Positions 14,177 through 28,200 of a stretch of 64,000 nucleotides of DNA are shown one piece after another. Position 1 is the first letter of the stretch. The number at the start of each line of letters is the position of its first letter. The DNA comes from Litoditis marina (Eukaryota > Nematoda > Chromadorea > Rhabditida > Rhabditidae). The notes beneath the pieces were generated by a model. It saw only the letters and a list, made by a program, of their open reading frames with translations, was not told where the DNA came from and made no database searches. The DNA is taken from NCBI GenBank assembly GCA_964036275.1, contig OZ038440.1:7787690-7851689 (forward strand), written 5' to 3'. The translations under genes and the position numbers were made by a program.

Positions 14177-14300
14177 CTTTAAAGTAGGACGATTATGAGG
14201 ACCAATTCCGACGTATATGTCCTTTGAACTACAATTGAAAACGGTATTGTAGTTTAAAGGACCGAATCATTGGGATTGGTCCACATAATCCTTTTTTAAG
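14177..14300. mobile_element. Hairpin (foldback) element, family B copy 2
   Basis: This has the same arms and length as the element at 6313-6436, with cctttgaactacaattg in the left arm and attgtagtttaaaggac in the right arm. It differs by scattered substitutions, which is the signature of an old dispersed family rather than a local duplication. Confidence 0.75.
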
Positions 14301-14645
14301 AATAAGCTACGAAAAAATTATTACTACATTTTTACAATATGTTAGTAAATAAGTACATATTTTACGTTTTTTCAATATTTGCAGCAGTAAAAGTGGGTTT
14401 GTGATAGAAGCGGTTTCGACCTCTTGAAAGGTCACCGCATACTGCACTTGCGCAGTGAACAACATGATTATTCATAAGCAACCGCACAAAACAAAAGAAA
14501 TGACAGAATGACATTTCTTATTCATCTAATCAGAGCAGTCGACGGAAGTTCGGTCGCCTCTACTTTCATTTTTATTTTATTTTCTTCTGACTCTTTGGTA
14601 CATGTTCACAGTTACCTATGCACACCTGAACTAGCTGTTTCATGG

Positions 14646-14885
14646 ACCTTCTTTCAACCACTACCTTTCCCCCTCCCTTTTCCCTCCGTTTCTCTCTCTT
14701 GCTCCTTTTCCTCCTTTTCCAATCTCTTCCTTCTATCTCCTCTCTCCCCCCCCCCCCTTTACTCTATATTTCTGTCTGTCTATCTATCTCTAGTTCTGAT
14801 TCGCTCATTTTTCTCTTTATACGTTTCTCTTTTTTTTCTCTCACCCCCTCTCTATCTACCCCCCCCCCTCGCCTTGCCGTTTCCA
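14646..14885. repeat. Polypyrimidine tract with two C runs
   Basis: About 240 bases of almost only C and T on the plus strand, including runs of 12 C (14746-14757) and 10 C (14859-14868). Long open frames across it are a composition effect. Confidence 0.9.
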
Positions 14886-15550
14886 TATAGCTGTCTATCT
14901 TGTGTTGGTTCTTCTGCGCAATATGACAACGAGGAGGATATTGAGAAACAATGTACTCCACTGATAGTCTCCCCTCATCGCCAACTCTTTTTCTATTCTC
15001 CCACAAAGCCCGCCGCAGCACACTTTGTCTCAGTTTATGTTATTCTTATTACAACTGACCAGTAGTCGTAGCTAGCTACACAGATTTTAAAAGTCGAAAA
15101 TGCGATAGTTTCTTTACGTCAATCGTGTTATTTACGTGTTATAACGTGATATCTTAGCTTTTTGGCTTCTCTTACGAGTTTTTTATTCGATGGATGTGTT
15201 TATTCCAACAACGGTTGTTCGCAATCTGAGAATTAGAAGATGTAAATGTAGTCAGAAACGGTCTTTGTTCGTTTTGCGGTTTTGTAGTTTGATAATCTTT
15301 TACGGCAAAATAGTTTAAAAATACCGAAAAAAATATACACAACGCACCGATCGAAGAAATTACTTTAAAATAGATGAAGTTCAGTTTCAGAATGGAATCA
15401 ATGCTGAACTAGAACTTTTGTTTGCGTTCCTTGGTAATCTTTAGCATAACCACTCCAAAAGTTCGAGTGTGGTAGAAGTGTGATAACGAGTTTCGATAAG
15501 TCAACAAGAGAAAGCTTACTCCAACCTCCACTGCTCACAAGTACCAACTA

Positions 15551-15677
15551 TACTAGAAGTAAACTAAACAGTCACGTAAAGTTATCTATCAATGAGGCAT
15601 CGTGTACTTTGTCATTGCACGTTTCTGCGTTTTGCTGTGTTTAACGTTCCACGAGACTGTGCAAATGACTAACAGTA
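15551..15677 (+). mobile_element. TIR element, family A copy 1
   Basis: About 127 bp starting tactagaagta and containing agtcacgtaaa, aatgaggcatcgtgtacttt, cattgcacgtttctgcg, tgctgtgtttaac and a final gactgtgcaaatgacta. The end motifs gtcacgt and acg(t/a)gac are inverted. Three more copies lie at 15849-15982 (minus), 37010-37139 (minus) and 39100-39229 (plus). Confidence 0.8.
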
Positions 15678-15848
15678 TTTTGTCATTCCCTACAGTAGAA
15701 ATAGTGCGTGTATATGTGTAGCTGTATCACTTATACAACCTTATCAACTATTACTGTTTGTCTACCCAAGGAGGTTCACTCCATCGTTTTTCTCCATACA
15801 CTCTCATGTTATTCAGGTCAATCAACGTTGAAACGTAATTCGTAAAAG

Positions 15849-15982
15849 TTATCTGTTATTCAATTGCACCGTCACGGGAAACATGTTAAACACAGCAGAA
15901 CTAAGAAACGTGCAATGACAAAGTGCACGATTCCTCCTTAGAATGTTTTACGTGACTATTCAATTGACTTCTTGTTTACTAG
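15849..15982 (-). mobile_element. TIR element, family A copy 2
   Basis: A reverse-complement copy of the 15551 element, with gttaaacacagcagaac, gaaacgtgcaatgacaaagt and gttttacgtgacta. It lies about 170 bp from copy 1 in the opposite orientation, so the pair could form a long hairpin. Confidence 0.78.
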
Positions 15983-16225
15983 TTCTCGTAATAGGGATTT
16001 TAATGCCAATGTCCTTTTTCCGTTTGGAAATCCGCTAAGTAGACGTAAACCTCGGGAACCACATTGTGCAGGTTTACTAGGTTTCTGTGTGTTCTCAGCA
16101 GATTAGTTTTATTTTATTTTTTCATCGCATTATATGTCACAGCGTTGTTTCACCTTAATTCGAAATCTTATGTTTATGATCCACGTTATATTTCTCATTT
16201 TTATTTTGCCTAAAAATCTATCTTC

Positions 16226-16233
16226 CAGAGATG
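16226..16233 (+). promoter_or_regulatory. 3' splice site two bases before the ATG of the coiled-coil gene
   Basis: A pyrimidine-rich acceptor (tatcttccag, AG at 16227-16228) leaves only AG before the ATG at 16231. It could receive a spliced leader, end a 5'UTR intron, or join an upstream coding exon I did not find. Confidence 0.45.
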
Positions 16234-19200
16234 ACCAAAGACTCCACTGAGAGGAGATTGGACATGTTCCCATCGATGCTACGGTTTCAAAGAAAAATTA
16301 GCTTTTCCGAAAGGTGGGTGACTGCAACTATTTCAGCCGTGTGTTACTTTATACATACAAATACAACCAAGACAGTGATCACAATGTAGTATCCGTAGAG
16401 GGGTGGGGTCCGTAGATGAGAAACTAGGCATGGGTGAGCTTTATTACCAGCTCATGCGGTCCGCCATGAAGATACCGCGCTGGGTGGGATCGAACCATGG
16501 TGTTTTGAGTGCTAGCGCTTATTGCTAGTATTTCATAAATATTCAAGATTGTAGATTATTACATATTATTCATTCACTTCACTTCGTTTCGAGGCGTTGA
16601 TTATCATCCGATCTTTGTAGCAGCAACTTCTTGTGAGGTCTTGGTCCCTTTTCTTTTTTGAATTTTTTTGTTTCCAAGCATAAATATACTTCGGCAGAGT
16701 TAAGTGACAACTGTTTTTTGTTTTGGTTCATTTTTCATTGGAAATTCTTGCTGACTTTAATCTCTGCTTGTCAAACCGCACGAATCTCGTATTCAAAATT
16801 TGGCACATAATCACTGCACATTTCCGAATTTCTATCTTTAAATGTTTCACGTCACTATTTTCCTCAGCACTACACAAAATGTGTGTACTTTCCGATGTCT
16901 CATCACACTTCACGAGACTATTTAATGTACTAAGCTGATAGTAAATAGGAGATTATTCACAAGTTTCTATCACGTAACCCGTGGAATAAACCTCTCTCTG
17001 AAAAGCCATCCCAATCTAAAATACTTGACTGTTATTTCTGCCCTTTTCTCTACAAGGTAGTTTACAAACTATCCGATTAGAGCTCGTTGAACTCAGAATG
17101 CCGGATAAATAGATGCTAAATCTTCATTCATTTCGTATATCGCTTCTCTCACAAAACAGAACATGATGAAAAGAAGAAATTGCTACTCGTTTTCCAAGCT
17201 CTATCTGATCAAATCGCTAAAATAACAGTTGTCATACTGGTGTCCAAACCCGCAAAACTCCAGCGTTTTGGTTACGACAGTTTTCACAGCACCAGCAAAA
17301 GCGTGGGTAACTGCATTTCCCTCTTTTGTTTGGAACAGTCCCTATTTGCGAGCTGCTGCTGTGTACATTGCATGTAATTATCGATCCGTTTATCATTCAC
17401 AGCTTGACTATTCATCATCATTCTGTAAATGAACTGTTTATTCCAAACAGGTTGATTGAATCTTATTTGTTTCTTATTTATGTTGTATTTTTATAACCGT
17501 TCTCTTCTTATCTCTGTGTGCATGAAATGGAGAGAGGTTTATCGTAACATTTTTTATTTGAAGTGCCGATCATGTCCTTTTGAAGAGGTTCTTGATTTAC
17601 GCACGACTCGAATAAAGTTGAAAAAACACGCTATACTAAATTAGGATAGAATGATTTTCTTTAAATTGTCAAGTTTGATGCTTTTTCACCACATTTTCAC
17701 GTTCTCTATCGTTTAACTAGTAGAAGAACGAACGGGACGAACTAAAAAAAAATCCGGTTTGGTAGTTTGCAAATATATTAAATAAAATTTAATAGGTGTG
17801 ATGTTCAATACACACCATGAAACCGAGTTCCGGGGTCAAAGAGATTCATGTACCATATATTTATTTTCTAAATGAAGGAGACAGAAATGATTTTATAGAC
17901 TGATCATTCAATTTTATATGCCTGTTTATCTGATTTTCCTTTTTGGAAAGTGCCATTATTGCACCGCTGTCCATTATTCCAAAAACCAATTCGCATCCAC
18001 ATTTGCATTTTATTGTTGGTAAACTGATCCGATTTCGACCAAAACCAAAAATTAGTGTGAAAAACACATTATTTTAAATATTATCCAATCTTATATTACT
18101 CAGAGAGAAATTTTAATTCTATGAACTAATATTTTTGTGCACTCTCTTAGAAGAGCAGTGAGCAGTGCTTAGCAGTAAAATGGGAGTTATAAAAGTTGTT
18201 TGGACATCACAAACAAGGTTTTGGGATGATCTTCGTAATCGTAATTGAATCTTTCTATTGGCCATCGTGCATTCCAGTTACAAAATATACTGACAAATAG
18301 AAGTTATTATACATACATTTTCTGTTAATCTCGTTGAATAGTACCCGAGACCTTCCCATGCTTGCCCATCTTCACCCATTCTTTCCCACAGTCCTACTTT
18401 CCTCGCCCCATCTTTTATTGACTTTTCTCATGTCGACGCTGAATAATCGCCTTTACACCTCAGAATTATTTCATCCAATGTATAGATTATTTCTGAGAAC
18501 AGTCACTCGGCTGAATTTTTTCTTTTTTTTTTCAAGCTATTTTTTCACGTAGTTCCTAACTTTGTGCTGCACGCATCATGTGGTCAAGTTACAAACTTCG
18601 AAAATGATTATTCAACGAAACACCACTTTTCTCTTCGTCGCCATCTCACTCTACTTTGTTTCCGGGTCGAAACTCACATATCTATTTAGGAGCCAAATAG
18701 GGTTTTCTGGAAGGAAAGTTGATTTGATTAGTCATATTCTCACGTCTGGGCGTCATAACTAGCATATTTGATGTTATCACCCCCTGCTATCAGTAGGGTC
18801 ACGTTCTGTTTTCTCTTCTGGTCAATTGTGTTTATTCAACAAATAGCGGTGTCTGTGCTTGTAATAAGAGGAGCACTATCAGTGATCGAGTTTAGGGTGG
18901 GAGACGAGTAGTTGCAGGAATTACTATACTCGCTATACTATATTTTGTGAGGGGATTTCTGGAATGAAGTTCAACTTGGTACCTTTATAGTGAAGTAAAC
19001 ATGATTATCGACTTGTCCCGTGAACGCGATATTTGAGAGGATAATCGATAGTTATGTTTTGCGTGCTGTTGAGAGTAAACAATAGAGATAACATAAACTG
19101 AGTTGAATTGTCGAATTGAATGTAATAATGAAGTAGTAAACATATACTTCACACCCTCAGCGAAAGAAAAGTTGAATTATGTACTTGTTGCAGTCACTTC

Positions 19201-22200
19201 ATATAACGATGCGCGTTTTGGTTACTAAGTTACTAAGTTCTTCATATGTCAGTATTCCTCTCGTTTAAATCGCGGTAACGGAACGAGATCTGCTGAGCTA
19301 ACGTCCTCATACTTCCCGAGTGTAGTTATTAGCAGCGTGCAAAAATTAGGGTCACTGTCTTTTGAGCTTTGCAGCAAGTTTTTAGTTGAATTACCATTAC
19401 TATGATGAGCAAGACTCATCATAGTAATGGTAATTCATATTCTTTCGAATGCTCAAACTCCATTTTCACGCTTCCCGAATCAAATCAATCACATATAAGG
19501 ACAATAGCACTCAGATCTAGTTCCGGCAGAAAAGAACATACAATAACTTTATTTGTTTTTCGCATTCAAAACAGCGGTAGTCCATAGAAATTTGCATTTT
19601 CTATTGATTGTTGAACAGTTATGCGATATGGTTTTTATTTTGTATCTCGTTGGCGACCTTGTATTATGGTACTTTTTGTATGTGGCAATTGACACCCTCG
19701 TACAACCACCCTGGACTGGCTTATGCTAATGACACTACGGTCAGCACAGCCACATTCCCACAAATTCTTCTCTTGTGAAAACGGAAAAAGGAGAAAACCA
19801 TACTTTCAGTACTTTTTACTTCAGCTATTTTTCTTTACTTTTTCTATACTTTAGACGAATTCGACTTGTGAAATTGGAGAGAAGAATAAAAAACGGTAAT
19901 TTCTTTTGCTTTTCATTAACGTTGCCATGATTGTTGGAGTGATAATGTGTGTATTGATACATATTTCGGCATTTTGTATTTTTGAACATACTCAACTAGT
20001 GTTCAACGTTGAGTAAACAACAATGATAAATACAGTGGAGGTTGAAAACTGGAGCATGCTATGTTTTCTTTATTTCACCTTGTTCACTTGATAACCTGAA
20101 ATTACTGACTAAGGCTTTTAATAGACAAATTACGAGTTTTCTTAGTGCAAACCAGCGTTATTCTCTCTCTAATTCCTTTATCTATGTGTGACAGTTCAAC
20201 TGCTGTTTAATAATCTTGCTTGTAACGCGCTGCTGAATAATTGAACTTTGTATCTGTACGTCATTGGTGACTGGTTGAATATATCTGAAGGTCCTTGTGT
20301 TTTTTCCAACGACTGCCGGACCATGCTTTGTTTATTCTTCGTCTAACCTCTGTCGTTTTTCTGTTGTCTTTCTTCTCAGGTATTGAATATCCCGCCAAAT
20401 TCAGGCCTTTTCTGTCTTGATAACCCGAATTTTCTGGCCTCATAATATTTTACCTATTTTTCATGCTTTAATCTTTGTTTTTGTTTTCTCGGTTTACTCT
20501 AACAAGTGAAACCTAGTAAAACTCGTTACCACGTAAAATGCCTGACAGTAGAACGTAAAACCGAGAAAACGTGAAATCAACAAGTATGTATCTTTTGTAA
20601 TAATTTCTCAACTTCCCTTATGTTGCCCATCTGCAATATGCAACACCCTTGAATCTTCATAAACTTCTCCTTTCCAACAAACTCGTTGCATTCCATTCTT
20701 TTACTAGATATCTCTCGATGAAGGAGGAGAAAAGTGTGGATTTTTCGCAAAACGTTTTACCTACTTCGTTTCCATTATCACCAAAAAGACCAAAATATGT
20801 GAATCTCGTTAAGCCTGTTTCAGCTGTCTGATGACTGGTTCTGCCACCGGTGACATCGCCACCGACGATGCCACCCACATCCCCCGAGGTCTCGTCAGTC
20901 AGAGAAGGGCCATGTTTGGGCAGGATTCACTCCAGGTATAGTGACAAATTAAAGTTTGATCGTACAACATTGTTTTCAAACCAAAATAGTGTTTTATCAG
21001 CCCCGACGTGTGATACACATCCATAATCAAACAATCACAGAGAAAAGTGAAGTTCGCTAGTATTTACATGTTTTGCGTGACAATACAGTTTTCCCAATGA
21101 GCATTTCACTTCTTTTAGACCCCTCCTAATGTTCGTCCCTCTACCTCTATGCCACCGTCAGTACAAAGATCAACGCCTTTGGATGTCGACGATGGAAGGA
21201 GAACGAGGTAATTTCAACTACATTTCAACTTTCAACTCGGACTAGTCGTTTTAAACATGTGCATATCAACATAGTTTTACGTCGATCTCCAGTTCTTTCT
21301 GTGTTTTTATCGATTTTTTTTTCGAGAACAAAAATATCTTTTTTTGTGAATGTTAAACTCAATCACTTGATTCCTTATCGGTCGTAAGCGTACACGTAGA
21401 GAGAGGGACAACATTCTCGTTTGATCTCGATACTCGCCATAATTTACAAATTACAACCACACTTTTTTATTTATTCGCGATTTAACACGTGACTTCCACA
21501 TAGTATGTGGCACTCCAAATGGGTAAATGGAGAGAAAAGTTGAGAAAAAGGGTGTAATGACCCTGTTACGCGCACATAAAATTACATGCAATTTAACAGT
21601 GCTGGACGACGATGATTGAACCATTGAAAGAGACGTTGTAATGGAGATATGTTTTGTGAAGAGATCATTCGGATTGGCATGTTTGGCTGGGATGAGATGT
21701 ATGCACGTTGGCTGCGCCATGTTTGAAAACAGCGGGATCAATAGACGGTCACAAAATACATAGTAATAATACATAAATTCTGCGTTGTTTTGAGGATTGA
21801 CCGTTCATGTAACTCATTTTAAACTACAAACACAACTTTATCCATCTATTGTGATATCTGGTGAAAATAAGTTTGTGATTTTTAGAAGTCAACCAAGACA
21901 GGTGCACATCAACGTGCTGCGTATGGGGGTAACTGCTCCGGCCGATATGGTGAGAGAGTCTCCGGATGAGGAGACGGTAGAGAAACAGAGAAAGGTCACC
22001 ATCACACGACAAGTGACGACAACCACTAACGGAGGTGAGCGAACTGACTTTTACGACTGGCATTCACGTAAAAACAACGTGGAAATGACGTGAAAATGAC
22101 GTGAGAATGGATGAAATTACATGAAAGAACACTTCAGATGAACAATGGTGTATCAGTCACGTGGCCCGTGATAGCTTGTATACTCAGAAGAAAAAATATT

Positions 22201-25200
22201 TGGATAAAAAATAAGAAACATACAAAGTAACTACAGAATATTTTACAGACAGAACAACAATTAATGAATGAATGTGTTTACAGAATTGTTACTAGTTTTA
22301 AAAGCAACTGGCTGCACATTCTGCAAAATAGCTGCGTTTCTCACAATAAAACGCGCTCTCAAGCCCGTTCTGCCACATCACCTTTCGTCATTCCTGAGCA
22401 TCCTATATTGTTTTCGGTTTCTGTGATGTTCGAATTATCATTTGGGGAAAAAACTAAGCCCACACGCCCTCTGAACCTTCTCTGTTTTCAAATTGTGTTC
22501 TTAACTTGCTCTGATAAATGGTGAAGTTAAGAGGGAAACCTCAATACTGGCAAGTTTTTCCAAGCCGATTGCAATAAAGCTCTCTGATTTTGAAACAGAC
22601 GTCGCTTCCAATTCTATATGCCATTTTTTAGTCCCAACCAATCATATTGTCCTAGGTTATGAATAACTTTCAGAACCCCATATTGCAATAAGCAGTGGCA
22701 GTCGTACATCGAGGATGATTCACAAACCCGCCAGCACTCCCACGAGGTTTCATTTTTTTTTATTCAAGAAAAGATTCAATTGACAACATTTTCTTCATTC
22801 ATTTTGTAATCGATGTAACTTTCCGTACAGGCCCTAGATTATTTCGATGACCACAAATTTTGCTTCTTTTTCAAAAAAGAATAAATGAGACAAACAAAAT
22901 AGTTTGTTTGAAGTGAACATGAGACAAGGCTCCAACAGAACGAATTCATCTCAACATTCATTCGTTCAGAAATTTCCCGGTGGTCACTGTGAATGTATCT
23001 GGACCAACCGGAAACGCCGGAGATTCTCGGGACATGGAGAGGGAGTTATATTCAACGAGACATCCGGATTCACAGAGGGTATCTTAGTATCTTATTTATT
23101 TTAGGTTCATATTTACTGTTTTTCCGTTTTTTAAGTGTTTCCACAATCTCAGGGTCAGATGCAGGTCACGATAATTCATTCTTTTTTCAATTTGTAGTAA
23201 CTGAATACTTGTAAAACGTTATAATACCAGTTAATGTGTTAATGAGAAAAGAGCCTGAAAAGTCGGAGGGAAGTTTGAACTCGTACGTACGACGATATAG
23301 TTCACCAACAGAGCACAATTTGTTCTCGCATATTTTGAACAGAACGTGTTTGGAAAAACACAACGTATATCCACACCAGAGCGATTTTTTCAGAAAAAAA
23401 GTTTTACGTTTTTTTTTCAGCTGCCCGATCCACCAATCGATTACGATGTTCATTCTGTACAGATCCCGGTGAGCAACAATACCAATATAACATCATTATG
23501 GTTTTGTGTACGGGTACAACATCCGCACGCTTTTCTACACGCTGCAGTACAAAATATATCATGTTTGAATCGTTGACGTTATGATGTGCTCTAGAATAGC
23601 AACTCAAAAACATATTTCTTTCGCTACGTCACAGTGAAATGTACGTGAACCACTAGACCTCTGACCTACTTCTAACAGAGATTCAACCAGCCGTTCGGGG
23701 TTTCGTAAACCTGACAAACTGTATACGAGTTTGGTTTTCAGGTTCAACGTTCGTTCCGGAGTACTCCGGTGCGACCGAACTCAAGCCGTACCATGTTGGT
23801 CGACCGAAGTGACGTGAGAACCAAAACAACGAGCAGACCCAGGTCCACCGATACATCAATCGATAATCGCACATCGCGGCAAGATCATTCGGAATCTAAC
23901 GGAGAAGTTGTGCGTCCGCCGTGGCGATTTGAGAAGAAACAGGTAGTAATTTCAATATTGTCCCGTAACTTTCTCTTTCCAATGGTCTTCTCTTCTTTCT
24001 TTCCGTTCTCTCTCTCTCTCTCTCTTTCTCTCTTCCGCTCTCTCTCTATGCACTTCTCTTACATTGTGTACTCTCGTACAAATGCATTCATTAGGTTTGA
24101 AGCCCGTAAGTTCTAAATCCTGTTCATCCTATTTGAATTTAACTTGAATCAATTTTACTCAAGGAAGAACTGAATTGGGACGAGGAGGCGGAGCTTGCGG
24201 CTCGTCTGATGGAACTCAAAGCTGCGAAAGACACCATAAAACAGCTGACAATAGACTTGGCGAGGTTCGTTGAGCGACATCGGTACCATGCTTTCGAATT
24301 CATAATATTTGTATAATTAATTCGGGAACAAGAGTTTGACAATGTAAACTAAGCACAGTGGGTAGATCACTTCTAAATGCCAGAAACACAAATCATCAAC
24401 GCCGAGAAAAGTGGTGCTGGTAGTATATCTGAAAAATCTATGTGGAACAGTTAGACTAACTTTATCAAAGGGGAGGCCAAAATGATTTGATTCATAACAA
24501 ACAAGATGTCACTTCGATAAATGAGATGGAGGAAATGTAGTAACTATTCAGACTGGAGCGCGACAAGCAGGAGTTAGAGATCGAGACGAGTATTCGAGAG
24601 GAAAAATCACAAGCAAGAGAAGCCAGTGAGATGGCAGGTAACATTTCTTTTGTAAATCGTAATACTGACTTGAGTTGTTCTTATTTGAATACTTTCAACA
24701 ATTCAATATATAAACTTGCAATTGAATTGTGTTACAAAAAACATTTGATGTAGATATAAATGTAGTTTGATCTCAATTAAATTTGATCTGGTTTCGCGTT
24801 TCAGATAGGTCAGGTGGATCAACCCAAAAGTGATATCCCCTACAATAGTTTGTGTAGTTTGTGTTTAATTTTATCTCAGGTTTTAGTAATTTCGGTTCCA
24901 GATGCCATCACGCACATTCGATTGAGCAGTGAAGAGTCAACCTCTTCACAGAAGGTGAGATCGTTCGAAGTTGATATCAATGAAAATTTAAAGTACCAAT
25001 AAAAGATAAAGAAAGCCCGGAGAGTCATAATTTCTTAATTTGAAAATCCTTTGAGGTATACTGAACTGAATCCAGAATCAGCAGCTGACACCTTTTCATT
25101 GAACTTTTTAACGGTGATACAAAAGAGTTGCAATAAAAGTATCTGCCGTTTCATTTTTTTTAAACAACAAATTGCAAAAAAATTATCTCTTTAGGCGAAA

Positions 25201-28200
25201 GTGGACCCACATCTCATAATGGAGGAATGCAACCGAATGATGGAGACCCTCAGAGAACAAGGAAACAGAGAGGACGAGAGAGAAAGGGAAAGAGAGGGCA
25301 CAGACAGTGAGGTGGACAGGGAGATCGAGAGGCTCAGAGCACAGGTGGGAGATCAAAGTAACATTAATTCGAGAGCTGAACTAGATGGGCACATCAAACA
25401 TGGACTAAAACTAAAACGTATTGGTTTTTTTGGAAAGTAGTCTGTTAGCTGGTAGACTACTTTTTCGTGACCAAAATCAAGAGAATATTGGGAATACATT
25501 CTTTGTTGGGTAGACTACTTTTTTCGATAACACTGTATACACTACCAAATGTTGTTGTGTGAGATCAGTAGATCTATTGATAAGTTCCACAATCATCTTT
25601 AGAAGTTTCAACTGTAAACAAAGTTTCGAGCAAGTTATACTATTTTATGTAATTTTCTGTCATAATCTTCATCCTTTCTCATGAATATTCGGTCAACAAA
25701 ACCATTCAAAAAAATTTCGTCTCAGCAAGTTCTCCGTCAAATAGTGAATGACAATGATCTATTACATCACATTACCGAACAACAGAAAAACCGAATCGTA
25801 AATGATCAGTTGAACTGTCGGTTTCTGATTACGATACTCAATAAAACGGTTCAAGCAAAATTAGTTAAGAAAGATTAAGTGAAGTGAAGAAATATTTTTT
25901 TATGTTTCATTATTACTGTACGCTCTAGAAGTTCTGATTGAATGAACTTAGACTTAGTTGAAGCAAAGAAGATATCATGCAGAGTAATATAACTTTTTTC
26001 TCGTCCTTTTGAAGTTATGTGTGAAATCCAAATTCACTGTCAGTTCATATTTGTTACTCAAACAATGGTCAAGAACATTTACAATTAGATTTTCTCAACA
26101 CGAAAATTCGAAAAGTTGCATTTTGTACTTCTAGAGCCAAAAATTCGACAGTTGCACCACCGTTTAAACCACCTAACCTATCTTTCAACACTTCTTGAAT
26201 CCAATTACGTGCTTTATATTATTTCAATACATTTTAAAATCTAATTACGTGTTTTTTTATTATTTCAATATATTTTCAAATCAAATTACGTGTTTCATAT
26301 TAGAACATGTCGAATAGCTGCCCCCCCCCCCCCCAGGACAGGTCTCTTTGTTGTCATTTGCTGCGGCCAAGATCTCTCTCCACTTAATCATAGGACAATG
26401 TGTAGCATAATCGACTACGATCCACATAATTCAATCTGTGAAAAGTTAAAACATGAATAATTCCTTTAAAAAAATTTAATTGTAGTGTTCTTTTTCTGTT
26501 CCACAACAAAATGTGTTTGCAAAATATACTTCTAGAAGATCACTTTTATAGTTTTTTTTCAAATGGCCAGTTCCTCTATGTTCCACTGGCCTGCCAGAGG
26601 GAAATAAAAGTTTTTCACATGTGTATGCGATTCAAATTAAAGTTATATGTGGTTTATATATGTTTTCATCTATACATTCAACGCTTGAGAACTGCACAGA
26701 TTGCTGTAAGTCAAGTTTGAGAGTAAATGATACTCGTTCAAGCGAACCGATACTGTACTTTTCAGTCAGAGCTGCCGGGTTGTAGTTTGTAAACAGTAAT
26801 GTGTATGCAGATAAAACAACTAGGATGTTTTCATCTCATGTACCTACTAAATTGATGTCGTCGGGTTGCACAGGCAAACTTATAATTTTATAATAAATTT
26901 CATATTTTCTAACTTTCTCTCTTTTATTTATAATCATCGTTCATTAGTTTCACTTCACACTATTCTCGTCCCGTCCTAGTTTATATGCAATGCTGATATT
27001 CGATACCCTAAACTTGGCATCTGATATTATGTTGTGAACGGCAATTGAAATCGATTTGTCTGATGTGTGCGTTTCTGATTTCTGATTGCAGAGTGAAAGT
27101 ATGCTCAAAACAAGTTGTCAACTTTTGCTCGTTCATTGTATGTGTTTTTTCTTCAACAAATAAGAAAGACATGATATACGTTTCACGTTTCACAGATGAC
27201 TCACACAATATGTGTGATGTCGACTAAACTTTTGATAATTCAAAGTGTTCTTTTATTCATCAGAACGGAAAGGATCACTGAAACTTTTATGTTTCAGATG
27301 ACTCGAATACTATATTTTTGTTCTACTCTTTATGTTCTTTATTTCTCTTTCTGGTTCAAACTATTTTTTTATTCGTGAGATCAGGAAAAAAGTCTATATT
27401 CTATGTTTTAGACAGTATGTTTTATCTCGACTATACTCTTTTCAATGTGTGCTCGTAGACGTTTTTGTGGGGAAAACCGTCTTCGACTGAAGTGCAAAAC
27501 ACTTGTTTTCGAGGGAAGGCTCAGATTGTACTGTCGAACTACAACCAGAGCAATTAAGCTGATCGCACCTCTACCACAATTGTTCACAGTTCTCTTTCTT
27601 TTCTCTCTCTCTCTTACTCTCTCTCTCTCTCTCACTCTCTTTCTCTCTCTCTCTGTCGCTCTGTTTCTTTGTCCATGTCTCTATGTCTCGTCTTCTCCTC
27701 TTCCTCACTCACTTGCTCTCTGTCTTTCTCTCCTGTATGTCGTTCCTTCCTCTCTCTCTCTCCTTCTCTCACTATCTCTCCCTCTCTCTCTCTTCCTCTC
27801 TCTCACCCAACGTCCTGACTACTCCACCACATCATCTACCTTCTGCCACTTTCGCCTGTTTTACTTTTTTCGATTCCCTATCCCCCAATTAGTTGTCAAC
27901 AATAAATCATGTTCCCCGGGAGTCTATCCAGACCTGTCTCATTTCTGACATCAGCGCAAAAAGGGAGAACTGCATCTCCTATCAATTACCATTGCGCAAG
28001 TTGGGACAGCTAACCGAATTTCCTAATTATACTTCATTAGAAAACAATACTTCTGCCACTATTCGGAACACATTTCGCATCAGGAATTGTGAACCTTTTC
28101 GCTTTGTTCTCGTTGAGATTTGAAACATATTCTATTCCACTCTATCCTTGTTAAAGAATCCGTCCCGCTTTAATTTTGACTCTCGAGTTAGCAATCTGAC

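Larger units (their letters stand above)
3528..16228. other. Intergenic region between the WD40 gene and the coiled-coil gene
   Basis: This lies between two divergently transcribed genes, so it should hold both promoters and the unseen first exon of the WD40 gene. I found no exon with convincing splice sites and protein-like translation. Open frames here are short and mostly follow low-complexity sequence. The region is rich in repeats, listed separately: a TA microsatellite, tandem arrays at 5800-6245, 10795-11290 and 12720-13045, hairpin elements at 6313 and 14177, an AG array at 10280-10334, a pyrimidine tract at 14646-14885 and two copies of a 130-bp element. Confidence 0.6.
16314..20823 (+). 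other. Intron 1 of the coiled-coil gene
   Basis: A 4.5-kb intron with no convincing exon on either strand. It contains the SINE-like segment at 16415 and the perfect 22-bp hairpin at 19388. Open frames here (for example 18562-18762) lack splice context and protein-like composition. Confidence 0.6.

Noticed and set aside
14508..15065. 185-residue open frame
   Set aside because: Follows the polypyrimidine tract; Leu/Ser/Pro/Phe content is a composition artefact.
27445..27948. 167-residue open frame
   Set aside because: Mostly translated CT repeat.
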